Shown here piece after piece: positions 45,208 to 53,930 of a DNA stretch of 64,000 nt. Within the stretch, counting starts at the first letter, position 1; each line of letters opens with the position of its first letter. Below the pieces are notes generated by a model. That model did no database searches, was not told the origin of the DNA, and saw only the letters and a program-made list of their open reading frames with translations. The translations under genes and the position numbers were made by a program. The DNA comes from Flavobacterium aquaticum (GTDB taxonomy: Bacteria > Bacteroidota > Bacteroidia > Flavobacteriales > Flavobacteriaceae): contig NZ_QLMI01000001.1 of assembly GCF_003259835.1 (NCBI RefSeq), positions 248,001 to 312,000 of the forward strand, in the 5' to 3' direction.

Positions 45208-46500
45208 ATGAAAATCAAAACAAACATAGCATTTTTCCAACTTTCAAAAGTTTTTCTTTTGATGGGAAGCTTGTGTTTGCTGTTTTCATGTAATTCCAAA
45301 TCAGAAAGCCAAGAAATGAACGCAAAACCTACAGAAATATCGGCAAAAGAGCTATTAGGAAATCCAAATTACCAAGCCATTTGTTATGGTGGTTATCGAA
45401 AAAATACTAGAGCAATTGAGCCTACAATCAATCAAATTAAAGAAGATTTAAAAATCTTAGCCGCATTAAATATCAAAATTGTAAGAACATACAATGTTCA
45501 TTATAAAGAAGTTTTGAATTTATTGGAAGCCATTACCCAATTAAAAAAGGAAGATGCCAATTTTGAAATGTATGTTATGCTTGGTGCTTGGATTGATTGC
45601 AAAAACGCATGGACAGATTTAGAGCCTATTCATAATGAAGAAAGTGATAGAAATGCCATTGAAATTGCTGAAGCCGTTCGTTTAACCAATGCGTATCCAG
45701 AAATTATAAAAATTATTGCTGTTGGAAATGAAGCTATGGTCAATTGGGCAACCAGTTATTATGTTACACCAAACATCATTTTGAAATGGGTGAATCATTT
45801 ACAAAATTTAAAAAAGCAAAACAAATTAGCAAAAGAAGTTTGGATTACAAGTTCCGATGATTTTGCTTCTTGGGGTGGAGGCGATACTAGTTATCATACT
45901 AAAGATTTAGAGGATTTAATCAAAGCGGTTGATTATGTTTCAATGCATACGTATCCGTATCATAACACACATTACAATCCAGATTTTTGGCAAACCTCTA
46001 GCAATGAAAATCATTTCGATGAATTGCAAAAGGTAAACACGGCAATGGTTCGCGCGCAATTATTTGCTCAAAAACAGTATGAAAATGTAAAAGCTTACGT
46101 GCATTCCATTAGTCCAAATAAGCCTATTCATATTGGCGAAACGGGTTGGGCATCTAGTTCTGATGGACATTATGGTATTCACGGATCAAAAGCTTCAGAC
46201 GAATATAAACAAGCTTTGTATTATCAAAGTATGAGAGCTTGGACGAATAAAGAAAAAATCACTTGTTTCTACTTCGAAGCTTTTGACGAACCTTGGAAAG
46301 ACAGCCACAATAAGAATGGTTCTGAAAATCATTTCGGGATTTTTACAGTAGATGGAAAAGCAAAATTCGCCTTGTGGAATTTAGTAGATGAAAAGGTGTT
46401 TTCCAATTTAAAGAGAGATGGAAATAAGATTAAAAAAACGTATTCAGGCGATAAAGAATTATTGATGAAAAGCGTTTTAGCACCACCAAAAAAAGAGTAA
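45208..46500 (+). CDS. GH17 family glucanase, lipoprotein
   Basis: A 430-residue lipoprotein (lipobox LCLLFSC-N, Cys28) with a GH17 TIM barrel, a family that acts on beta-1,3- and beta-1,6-glucans as hydrolase or transglucosylase. The probable acid/base is Glu175 in AVGNEAMVNW and the probable nucleophile Glu311 in HIGETGW. KIVRTYNVHY and YVSMHTYPYH support the fold. It lies 13 bases after the phosphorylase gene and 1 base before GH30. The lipid anchor places it in the periplasm or on the surface. It is one of two GH17 genes here; the other has no signal. Confidence 0.88.
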   Translation: MKIKTNIAFFQLSKVFLLMGSLCLLFSCNSKSESQEMNAKPTEISAKELLGNPNYQAICYGGYRKNTRAIEPTINQIKEDLKILAALNIKIVRTYNVHYKEVLNLLEAITQLKKEDANFEMYVMLGAWIDCKNAWTDLEPIHNEESDRNAIEIAEAVRLTNAYPEIIKIIAVGNEAMVNWATSYYVTPNIILKWVNHLQNLKKQNKLAKEVWITSSDDFASWGGGDTSYHTKDLEDLIKAVDYVSMHTYPYHNTHYNPDFWQTSSNENHFDELQKVNTAMVRAQLFAQKQYENVKAYVHSISPNKPIHIGETGWASSSDGHYGIHGSKASDEYKQALYYQSMRAWTNKEKITCFYFEAFDEPWKDSHNKNGSENHFGIFTVDGKAKFALWNLVDEKVFSNLKRDGNKIKKTYSGDKELLMKSVLAPPKKE

Positions 46501-46501
46501 A

Positions 46502-47992
46502 ATGAAAGTAGTTCACTACATACTAAGTTTTTTAATTCTTGTAACAATGATGAATTGTAAAGGAGTCAATAGTGCATTAGAAGTAACCGTTTATGAAACT
46601 TCTGAAAATGGAAATGCTTTAAAAAAAGTAGATCAATTTTCTACATCGGAAAATAAGGTTGTGATAAATCTTAATCCTGATGAAAAATTTCAAACGATTA
46701 CGGGTTTTGGAGGTTCATTTACAGAAGCCTCTGCTCATTTATTGAATAAGTTGAGTAAAGAAAACAGAAAGAAAATTTTGGATGCTTACTTCAGTGAAAG
46801 CGGAGCCAATTATTCGCTAACAAGAACAACTATTGCTTCTTGCGATTTTTCTCTAAAGAATTATACTTATGCTAAAGTAGAAAACGACTTAGCTTTAGAA
46901 CATTTCACTATTGAGGACGATAAAAACGATATCATTCCTATGATATTAGATGCAAAAGCAATTTCTAAAGAAGGATTTAACATCATTGCTTCGCCTTGGT
47001 CTTGTCCACCATGGATGAAAGACAACAAAAGTTATGTGGGTGGAAAATTACTGCCAGAATATAACGACACTTTCGCTTTGTATTTTTCAAAATATTTAGA
47101 AGCTTATAAAAAAGAAGGTATTGATATTTGGGGTGTAACGGTTATTAACGAACCTCATGGTAATGGTAATAATTGGGAAAGTACTTTATTCTTACCAGAG
47201 GAAATGACTTTTTTTGTTCAAAATCATCTTGGACCCAAATTAGAACGTGATGGTTGGAACAACATCAAAATTTTAGGGTACGACCAAAATAGAGCGGGTT
47301 TACAAGAATGGGTCGATGCTATGTATAAAGATGAGAAAACTTCAAAATACTTCGCAGGAACTGCTATTCATTGGTACGAAAGCACGTATGAAGTTTTTCC
47401 AGAAGCTTTGCAATATGCCCACAAAAAAGCACCAAACAAACATTTAATTCAAACTGAAGCTTGTGTAGATTCGGAAGTTCCACATTGGCAAGACGATGCT
47501 TGGTATTGGAAAAAAGAAGCAACTGATTGGGGTTGGGATTGGGCAAGTGAAAAAGAAAAGTATTTGCATCCAAAATACGCACCAGTTAACCGCTATGCTG
47601 AAGACATCATCGGTTGTTTGAATAATCAAGTTGATGGTTGGGTAGATTGGAACATGGTTTTAGATAGACAAGGTGGCCCAAATTGGTTCAAAAATTGGTG
47701 TGTAGCTCCTGTAATTGTTGATGATAAAAACAATGAGGTTTATTTTACACCCTTGTATTATGTGATGTCACATTTTAGCAAGTTCATGCGACCAGATGCA
47801 GTGAAAATTGGTTGTGTTGCTAATAACAAAGAATTGAAAGTGACGGCAGTTCAAAATCCTGACAAATCAATTGCTCTTGTAATATTCAATCCAACCGAAG
47901 TAAAACATACTCTTGAAATACAAATTAATAATCAAAATACAGTTATTTCAATCGATGCAAAAGCTTTACAAACGGTGGTAATAAATAAGTAA
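46502..47992 (+). CDS. GH30 family beta-glucosidase/endo-glucanase, lipoprotein
   Basis: A 496-residue lipoprotein (lipobox TMMNC-K, Cys19) with the GH30 fold. The acid/base is Glu217 in VTVINEPHGNG and the nucleophile Glu319 in IQTEACVDSE. FGGSFTEASAHLL near the N terminus and SPWSCPPWMKDNKSYVGG are family hallmarks. GH30_1/GH30_3 enzymes in laminarin loci remove beta-1,6 branches or glucose from ends, so a debranching role is likely. The C-terminal beta-sandwich (ALVIFNPTEVKHTLEI) completes the fold. The start codon is 1 base after the GH17 stop. Confidence 0.92.
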   Translation: MKVVHYILSFLILVTMMNCKGVNSALEVTVYETSENGNALKKVDQFSTSENKVVINLNPDEKFQTITGFGGSFTEASAHLLNKLSKENRKKILDAYFSESGANYSLTRTTIASCDFSLKNYTYAKVENDLALEHFTIEDDKNDIIPMILDAKAISKEGFNIIASPWSCPPWMKDNKSYVGGKLLPEYNDTFALYFSKYLEAYKKEGIDIWGVTVINEPHGNGNNWESTLFLPEEMTFFVQNHLGPKLERDGWNNIKILGYDQNRAGLQEWVDAMYKDEKTSKYFAGTAIHWYESTYEVFPEALQYAHKKAPNKHLIQTEACVDSEVPHWQDDAWYWKKEATDWGWDWASEKEKYLHPKYAPVNRYAEDIIGCLNNQVDGWVDWNMVLDRQGGPNWFKNWCVAPVIVDDKNNEVYFTPLYYVMSHFSKFMRPDAVKIGCVANNKELKVTAVQNPDKSIALVIFNPTEVKHTLEIQINNQNTVISIDAKALQTVVINK

Positions 47993-47995
47993 ATT

Positions 47996-49510
47996 ATGGA
48001 TCAAAATAACAATAACACGGTAACGAAAGTGCCAATTATTCAAAAGGCGGCGTTTGGATCAGGACATTTAGTTAATAATTTATTGCCAGGTGCACTTGGT
48101 GTATTTTCATTTTTCCTAATAACAGCTTTTGGAATTGAACCAGCAATTGCAGGTTTACTTTCTGCTATTCCTCGTTTTTTTGATGCACTTTCAGATCCAA
48201 TTATGGGATTTATAACAGATAATACCACTTCAAAATGGGGAAGAAGAAGACCTTATATTTTTTCAGGGGCAATTTTGGCTTCTATTTTGTTTGTTGTGCA
48301 ATGGCAAATGTTTGAAGAAAATGGTTCTACTTATAACTTTTGGTACTTTTTACTATTTTCAATTTTATTCATTTTTGCGAATACTGTTTTTTCAACACCA
48401 TTAATTGGAATGGGTTATGAAATGACAACTGACACTAAAGAACGAACACGATTAATGGGAATAGCCAATAGTGTTGGTCAAATTTCTTGGATGATTGTAC
48501 CTCTTTTTTGGGTTTTAATAGCGAATAAAGATTTATTTGATAGTCAAGCTGATGGTGTAAGAACACTATCTATTTTTGTTGGATTTGCTTGCTTAACTTT
48601 CGGAATTTTACCTGCTATTTTTTGTAAAGAATTAGACGTTTCTGATGCTCAAAGTAAAGCTAATTTAACAATGAAAGATTTGACTGTTAATATGAAGATT
48701 TTGTGGGAAAATATGAAAAACATGACCAAAAACAATCCATTTATGCGATTGTGTGGAGCTACATTTTTAGTATTTAACGGATTTCAAATGGTGGCTTCGT
48801 TCAGTTATTTCATTATTGTTTTTTACATGTACAAAGGAAGTTATGAAATGGCAGGAACAGTTCCAGCTATATTCTCAATTTTAGGAGCCTTTGCAACTGC
48901 AGTTTTAATTATTCCTATTGTTTCTTGGATGGCAAATAGATATGGAAAAAGAAACGCTTTTATCATATCAACTTTTATTTCAATACTTGGCTATATTTTG
49001 AAATGGTGGGGATTTGTAGTTGTGGATGAAAACACAGCTGTACTTTTTAATGATGTTGTTTTACAAATTGGTGTTGTTAAGTTTTCTTTAGAAATGCCAA
49101 TTATTTTATTACTTCCAATTCCTTTTATGGCGTTTGGATTAGGAGGATTGTTTACTTTAATGATGAGCATGACAGCCGATGTTTGTGATTTAGATGAGTT
49201 AAGAAATGGTTTACCAAGAAGAGAAGGAACTTTTGGTGCTGTTTATTGGTGGATGGTAAAAATTGGACAATCTATTGCATTGGCGTTAGGTGGTTTGGTT
49301 TTGTCTGTAGTAGGTTTTGATGCAGGGAATGCAACTCAATCTTTTGAAACAATGAATCAATTAAGAATTGCAGATATCATAATTCCATCAGTTACTGCAG
49401 GTTTAGCGGTTTTAATCATGTGGAATTATAACTTAAATGAAGATAGAGTAAGTAGAATTAAGAAAGAATTAGAAGAAAGAAGAGCTTTAAAGAATAAATC
49501 AAATACATAA
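47996..49510 (+). CDS. MFS sugar transporter of the GPH (melibiose-type) family
   Basis: A 504-residue inner-membrane carrier with about 12 hydrophobic segments. The GPH signature RFFDALSDPIMGFITDNTTSKWGRRRPYI lies near residues 55-85, including the conserved cation-binding Asp. It probably imports glucose or short beta-1,3-gluco-oligosaccharides with a cation. The cytoplasmic phosphorylase and GH17 in the same operon favour oligosaccharides. It starts 3 bases after GH30. No SusC/SusD pair accompanies it. Confidence 0.9.
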   Translation: MDQNNNNTVTKVPIIQKAAFGSGHLVNNLLPGALGVFSFFLITAFGIEPAIAGLLSAIPRFFDALSDPIMGFITDNTTSKWGRRRPYIFSGAILASILFVVQWQMFEENGSTYNFWYFLLFSILFIFANTVFSTPLIGMGYEMTTDTKERTRLMGIANSVGQISWMIVPLFWVLIANKDLFDSQADGVRTLSIFVGFACLTFGILPAIFCKELDVSDAQSKANLTMKDLTVNMKILWENMKNMTKNNPFMRLCGATFLVFNGFQMVASFSYFIIVFYMYKGSYEMAGTVPAIFSILGAFATAVLIIPIVSWMANRYGKRNAFIISTFISILGYILKWWGFVVVDENTAVLFNDVVLQIGVVKFSLEMPIILLLPIPFMAFGLGGLFTLMMSMTADVCDLDELRNGLPRREGTFGAVYWWMVKIGQSIALALGGLVLSVVGFDAGNATQSFETMNQLRIADIIIPSVTAGLAVLIMWNYNLNEDRVSRIKKELEERRALKNKSNT

Positions 49511-49514
49511 AATT

Positions 49515-50435
49515 ATGTCATTCAGAACCGATTATATTTTGCATGCCCAACATTTTGATGCTACTCAAGTAGATTTCAATAATGGTTTTGATTTTACAGC
49601 ACATTCTCCTGAAGATATTCGCAGTTTATATTCAAAGGTTTTACAAAGTGGTATGCACGGACTTTGTTTTAGTATGTATGAAGACGGACAAAAACCAGGT
49701 GATCATATTTCAGAAGAGCAGGTGAGAAGAAGATTAAAAATCATGGCACCTTATACAAAATGGGTGCGTTCTTTCTCATGTATTGAAGGAAATGAATTTG
49801 TTCCAAAAATCGCACGAGAATTGGGTATGAAAACACTTGTAGGTGCTTGGTTAGGTGATGATGCCGAGAAGAATGAAAAAGAAATTGAAGCTTTAATTCA
49901 GTTAGCAAAAGAAGGATTTGTAGATATTGCCGCTGTTGGAAATGAAGTGATGTATCGAAAAGATTTAACTGAAGATGAACTTTTAGCTTTTATCCAAAGA
50001 GTTAAAAAAGAAATACCTGCTCATATTCCTGTAGGCTATGTAGATGCTTATTATGAGTTCACCATCAAACCCAGAATTACCGAAGCTTGTGATGTAATTT
50101 TAACCAATTGTTATCCGTATTGGGAAGGTACTAATCAAGAATATTCGTTGTCACACATGAAAAGTATGTATCATCAAGCTATGGCTGCCGCAAATGGTAA
50201 AAAAGTAATCATCACCGAAACGGGTTGGCCAAGTCAAGGAGAAAGTTTCAAAGATTCGCATCCTTCTGAAGAAAATGCCATGAAATACTTTATCAATTCC
50301 CAACTTTGGTCAAAAGAGGAAAACATAGAAATGTTTTATTTTTCATCTTTCGATGAATCTTGGAAGGTGGGTCCGGAAGGTGAAGTAGGAGCACATTGGG
50401 GAATTTGGGATAAAAATGAGAAATCAAAGTTTTAA
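49515..50435 (+). CDS. GH17 family enzyme, probably cytoplasmic
   Basis: A 306-residue GH17 TIM barrel without a signal peptide or lipobox, so it is predicted to stay in the cytoplasm. The acid/base is Glu144 in AVGNEVMYR and the nucleophile is Glu235 in IITETGWPSQGE. Unlike the lipoprotein GH17 it keeps the TETGWPSQG form common in transglycosylating members. It follows the MFS gene by 4 bases and ends the operon. A likely task is trimming or rearranging imported oligosaccharides, including branched ones, before phosphorolysis. That is inference from location. Confidence 0.85.
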   Translation: MSFRTDYILHAQHFDATQVDFNNGFDFTAHSPEDIRSLYSKVLQSGMHGLCFSMYEDGQKPGDHISEEQVRRRLKIMAPYTKWVRSFSCIEGNEFVPKIARELGMKTLVGAWLGDDAEKNEKEIEALIQLAKEGFVDIAAVGNEVMYRKDLTEDELLAFIQRVKKEIPAHIPVGYVDAYYEFTIKPRITEACDVILTNCYPYWEGTNQEYSLSHMKSMYHQAMAAANGKKVIITETGWPSQGESFKDSHPSEENAMKYFINSQLWSKEENIEMFYFSSFDESWKVGPEGEVGAHWGIWDKNEKSKF

Positions 50436-50526
50436 TGCTTTTTACAAGAATTAGCTATTTTTTGTGTTGTTTTTGAAACTTATTTTTAGTTTTATTGCAT
50501 TCTAAATGTTAAATTTTTAAATCAGA

Positions 50527-50559
50527 TTTGTTTTTTAATAAAATTTTATGTTAAATTTG
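50527..50559 (+). promoter_or_regulatory. Promoter of the ECF sigma gene
   Basis: TTTG at 50527-50530, 21-base spacer, TAAATTTG at 50552-50559. It lies about 85 bases upstream of the start codon, in the 208-base gap after the glucan operon. Confidence 0.65.
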
Positions 50560-50643
50560 AAGTATTAATTTCAAAAACAAAATAGCCTATAACACACAAT
50601 TACTTTTAGAATCTGAGACTTAAATTAACTAAAAGGTATTGTT

Positions 50644-51228
50644 ATGGCTAATCTTGTACTTCCAGATGCAGTGTTGGTAAAGAATTATATAAGCGGAGAT
50701 GAATCTGCTTTATCTTCATTAATCAACAGACATCAATCAAAAATCTACGGATTTATTTATTCCAAAATAAACGACAGAGATTTATCGGATGATATTTTTC
50801 AAGATACCTTTATTAAGGTAATTAAAACCTTAAAATCACAATCGTATAACGAAGAAGGAAAATTTTTACCTTGGGTAATGCGTATTGCTCATAATTTGGT
50901 TGTAGACCATTTTAGAAAAGCAAAGAAAATGCCTTATCAGCGGGAGACTGAAGAATATTCTATATTTAACTATATGACCGATAATAGTTTGAATATTGAA
51001 GGACAAATTATATCAGAACAAGTTGAAACGGATTTAGCTAAATTGTTAGATGAGCTTCCAGCAGATCAAAAAGAAGTTTTGGTTATGCGAATGTATCAAG
51101 ATTTAAGTTTTAAGGAAATAGCTGATTTAACAGGTGTTAGTATCAATACAGCCTTAGGAAGAATGCGTTATGCTTTGTTGAATTTGAGAAAAATTATAGA
51201 AAAAAATCAAATTATTTTGACGAACTAA
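50644..51228 (+). CDS. RNA polymerase sigma factor, ECF class
   Basis: A 194-residue sigma-70 family factor. Region 2 is present as SLINRHQSKIYGFIYSKINDRDLSDDIFQDTFIKVIKTLKS and WVMRIAHNLVVDHFRKAKK. Region 4 is VLVMRMYQDLSFKEIADLTGVSINTALGRMRYALLNLRK. No anti-sigma gene of the usual kind follows. Instead a 47-codon gene starts 51 bases downstream and may act with it. Strong housekeeping-type promoter upstream. Confidence 0.92.
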   Translation: MANLVLPDAVLVKNYISGDESALSSLINRHQSKIYGFIYSKINDRDLSDDIFQDTFIKVIKTLKSQSYNEEGKFLPWVMRIAHNLVVDHFRKAKKMPYQRETEEYSIFNYMTDNSLNIEGQIISEQVETDLAKLLDELPADQKEVLVMRMYQDLSFKEIADLTGVSINTALGRMRYALLNLRKIIEKNQIILTN

Positions 51229-51279
51229 TACTAAAAGTGAAATTTTGTCGTTAAAGGTTTATAAACCAAATCATAATTA

Positions 51280-51423
51280 ATGGCAAAACTTTACTCTAAG
51301 AAAAAATTAGCAACTCAGAAAATGAAACCTAAAAAAGAAACGATTTCGTTTTTACTCAATTATTCAAAAGCATTGAGTATACATAAAGTGGGAAATTCAA
51401 GTTTTGAAATTATCGCTAATTAA
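51280..51423 (+). CDS. Small basic protein downstream of the sigma factor
   Basis: A 47-residue reading frame from ATG at 51280 to TAA at 51423 encodes a basic protein beginning MAKLYSKKKLATQKMKPKKE and then SFLLNYSKALSIHKVGN. It is placed between the sigma gene and a strong terminator, so it is in the same transcript. I do not know its function. Its position suggests a regulator or partner of the sigma factor. The frame is intact, but its short length keeps confidence moderate. Confidence 0.6.
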   Translation: MAKLYSKKKLATQKMKPKKETISFLLNYSKALSIHKVGNSSFEIIAN

Positions 51424-51426
51424 GGA

Positions 51427-51460
51427 AAATGCCTCAAAGAGATTTGAGGCATTTTTTTAT
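51427..51460. terminator. Bidirectional terminator
   Basis: A perfect 12-bp stem AAATGCCTCAAA / TTTGAGGCATTT with GAGA loop is followed by T residues. It ends the sigma operon and overlaps the end of the convergent DUF2200 gene. Confidence 0.88.
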
Positions 51461-51807
51461 TTTCTTAAAATCTTATCCATCGTTTTACCTTTCGCTAATT
51501 CGTCAATTAATTTATCTAAATAGCGCACTTTTTTCATCAACGGGTCTTCAATTTCTTCAATTCTATAACCACAAATAACACCTGTAATTTTAGAAACGTT
51601 TTCGTTTAATTGAGGTGCTTTTTCAAAAAAGGTTTCGAAATCTACTTTTGTGTCAATTTGCTTTTGAAGGCTTTCAAGCGTGTAACCTGTTAACCAACAA
51701 ATAATTTCATCGACTTCCGCTTTAGTACGATTTTTTTTCTCTGCTTTGGTCACATAATGTGGATAAACACCAGCAAAGATCATATGATTTATACTTCTTG
51801 ATGCCAT
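51457..51807 (-). CDS. DUF2200 domain protein
   Basis: A 116-residue cytoplasmic protein of the DUF2200 family, recognised by the start [42 protein letters not shown] and the motif [35 protein letters not shown]. The family is small and helical, and its function is not established. Its gene abuts nth: it begins directly after the nth stop, so the two form an operon. Confidence 0.85.
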   Translation of the reverse strand: MASRSINHMIFAGVYPHYVTKAEKKNRTKAEVDEIICWLTGYTLESLQKQIDTKVDFETFFEKAPQLNENVSKITGVICGYRIEEIEDPLMKKVRYLDKLIDELAKGKTMDKILRK

Positions 51808-52455
51808 TTATTTTTTAATTTCATTAATTACACTTTTTCTTCCAATCGTCTTGGTAATAATATCTTTCTCTAAATTCCAACCACGAGCAGGAGAATATTC
51901 TCTTCCGTACCAAATAATTTGTAAGTGTAAATCGTTCCAACATTCCTCTGGAAAAATACGTTTAGCATCTTTCTCAGTTTGTTGTACGTTTTTACCATTG
52001 GTTAAACCCCAACGATACATCAATCGGTGAATGTGCGTATCAACAGGAAAAGCTGGAACTCCAAAAGCCTGACTCATTACTACACTTGCGGTTTTGTGTC
52101 CTACTGCAGGTAAAGCTTCCAAAGCTTCAAAACTTTGTGGTACTTCGCCATTGTATTTTTCAATTAAAATTTCTGATAAACCATGAATTCCTTTTGATTT
52201 CATAGGTGATAATCCACACGGGCGAATAATTTCCTTGATTTCTTCCACACTCATTTTTACCATATCATACGGATTGTCGGCTTTGGCAAACAAAATTGGA
52301 GTAATTTGATTCACGCGAACATCCGTGCATTGTGCTGAAAGTAACACAGCAATTAGTAAAGTATAAGGATCTTTATGGTCTAACGGAATTGGAATTTCAG
52401 GATATAATTCATTTAACGTATTTATAACAAATGTTATCTTCTCGCTTTTGGTCAT
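51808..52455 (-). CDS. nth: Endonuclease III (base excision DNA glycosylase), no Fe-S cysteines
   Basis: Nth removes oxidised pyrimidines and nicks the abasic site. The 215-residue protein has the helix-hairpin-helix LPAVGHKTASV with catalytic Lys121 and FPVDTHIHRLMYR with catalytic Asp139. The usual C-terminal C-x6-C-x2-C-x5-C ligands of the [4Fe-4S] cluster are missing. The corresponding tail reads HLQIIWYGREYSPARGWNLEKDIITKTIGRK and contains no cysteine. The length is otherwise normal, so this is a cluster-less form rather than a truncation. It is in an operon with the DUF2200 gene. Confidence 0.9.
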   Translation of the reverse strand: MTKSEKITFVINTLNELYPEIPIPLDHKDPYTLLIAVLLSAQCTDVRVNQITPILFAKADNPYDMVKMSVEEIKEIIRPCGLSPMKSKGIHGLSEILIEKYNGEVPQSFEALEALPAVGHKTASVVMSQAFGVPAFPVDTHIHRLMYRWGLTNGKNVQQTEKDAKRIFPEECWNDLHLQIIWYGREYSPARGWNLEKDIITKTIGRKSVINEIKK

Positions 52456-52575
52456 TTTTAACTAAATTTGATTCGTAAAGTTATAAAGTAAAAGCGCAAT
52501 ATCAAAATTCAATTTCATCGAAGAGTTTTGAACCTTTTAAACTTATAAACATCTAACCTTTTAAACCAAAAATAA

Positions 52576-53028
52576 ATGACAACATTAAAAGCAGGAGATA
52601 AAGCCCCTAATTTTTCAGGTTTAGACCAAAATGGAACTTCTCATACATTAGCTGATTACAAAGGAAAAAAACTAGTAGTCTTCTTTTATCCAAAAGCAAG
52701 TACGCCAGGTTGTACAGCAGAAGCTTGCGATTTAAGAGATAATTATGCTCGTTTTCAAGCGAATAATTATGCTTTATTAGGCGTAAGTGCTGATAGTGCT
52801 AAAGCCCAAGCTAAGTTTATAGAAAAATATGATTTACCTTTTCCATTATTAGCGGATGAAGATAAATCGGTAATTCAAGCCTTCGGTGTTTGGGGACCGA
52901 AGAAATTTATGGGAAGAGAGTATGATGGTATTCACAGAACTACTTTTGTAATTGATGAAAACGGAATTATCGAAGAAGTAATTTCCGATGTAAAAACGAA
53001 AGCACACGCTGCTCAGATTTTAAAATAA
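52576..53028 (+). CDS. bcp: Thioredoxin-dependent thiol peroxidase (Bcp/PrxQ)
   Basis: A 150-residue atypical 2-Cys peroxiredoxin that reduces peroxides with thioredoxin. The peroxidatic Cys46 and resolving Cys51 are in STPGCTAEACDLRD, and KAGDKAPNFSGLDQNG starts the fold. The C terminus shows the usual DEDKSVIQAFGVWG and GIHRTTFVIDENG segments. It is a single-gene unit with a strong terminator, divergent from nth. Confidence 0.95.
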   Translation: MTTLKAGDKAPNFSGLDQNGTSHTLADYKGKKLVVFFYPKASTPGCTAEACDLRDNYARFQANNYALLGVSADSAKAQAKFIEKYDLPFPLLADEDKSVIQAFGVWGPKKFMGREYDGIHRTTFVIDENGIIEEVISDVKTKAHAAQILK

Positions 53029-53031
53029 ATA

Positions 53032-53065
53032 AAAAAGCTCGAAGATTTACTTCGAGCTTTTTTTT
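53032..53065. terminator. Bidirectional terminator
   Basis: The stem GCTCGAAG / CTTCGAGC with ATTTA loop is flanked by A and T runs. It is shared by bcp and the convergent gene. Confidence 0.88.
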
Positions 53066-53909
53066 AGATTCTAAAAATCCCTCCAACAGTTAAGATTCTC
53101 TGTAAAAACCAAAAATTTTGTTCGGCTGAATCTGCTTTGTCTTGAGTAGTTCTTATGTTGTTCATTTCTATATAACCTCCTTTTAATTCGGTTTGAATAA
53201 AGAAATACTTAAAGAAAGTTAGGTTTAAACCTACTTTGGCAGATAAACCATATCCTGCAATATTAAATTCGTCGTATCTGTCTTTTCCTAAAAGTGTTGT
53301 ATTAGTTTTTGGATATAAAAATCCACCACCAATACCTTCTGTAATATTTACTTGAATTTTATCGGTATTTCCAATTCTAAAAAGTTTGGAAATATCATCT
53401 ACACGAGAAATTTCAGTATTTACATAATTTAATCCGTCTGTGTGTTCAAATAATAAGAAATCTTCATCTAATGTTAATTCTCCGTCAGCTGGATTTTCAT
53501 TGTAAGTTCCAGGATTTGGATAATAACCAGAGTAACTTACTCTTCTGTCGTTATACATTACATATTTCATGTGGTCAAATCCAATCGAAATATTATAGTG
53601 ATCAGAAATAAAATACCCAATTCGTAAGTTCGTTTGAGGAATAGTCATTCGAGCTGGGTTGATATAATCGATGTGAAAACCTTTTGGTTTATCGTGAGCC
53701 GATACATTATGAAGCGTAAAATCATAATCAGCACCTTTAAATCGGATATCTGATTTTGAATACGATTCGCGGTTTCCACCCCAAAAAATATAAAATTTTC
53801 CTTTATTATGCGCTGTGTATTTTTCAGGATTTTCGACTGTTTCTTGCGAAAAGGTGTACTGTGAAAAAACACAAAAAGTTAGTACAACCATTAAAAATGG
53901 ATGTTTCAT
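53064..53909 (-). CDS. Predicted outer-membrane beta-barrel protein, unknown function
   Basis: A 281-residue exported protein (signal peptide FLMVVLTFCVFSQYTFSQ). The mature part is a series of amphipathic strands ending FWFLQRILTVGGIFRI, as in small outer-membrane barrels. GKFYIFWGGNRESYSKSDI and NLRIGYFISDHYNISIGFDHMKYVM are typical strand pairs. It may be a 10-12-strand barrel. No function is assignable. It lies 21 bases downstream of kdsA on the same strand, so the two may be co-transcribed, which would fit an envelope role. Confidence 0.68.
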   Translation of the reverse strand: MKHPFLMVVLTFCVFSQYTFSQETVENPEKYTAHNKGKFYIFWGGNRESYSKSDIRFKGADYDFTLHNVSAHDKPKGFHIDYINPARMTIPQTNLRIGYFISDHYNISIGFDHMKYVMYNDRRVSYSGYYPNPGTYNENPADGELTLDEDFLLFEHTDGLNYVNTEISRVDDISKLFRIGNTDKIQVNITEGIGGGFLYPKTNTTLLGKDRYDEFNIAGYGLSAKVGLNLTFFKYFFIQTELKGGYIEMNNIRTTQDKADSAEQNFWFLQRILTVGGIFRI

Positions 53910-53930
53910 TTAAAGTTTAAAAATAAAAAA

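Noticed and set aside
31683..50435. Search for SusC/SusD genes in the glucan locus
   Set aside because: No protein here has a plug plus TonB-dependent barrel of about 1000 residues, nor a SusD-type TPR lipoprotein. The barrel at 36215 has no plug.
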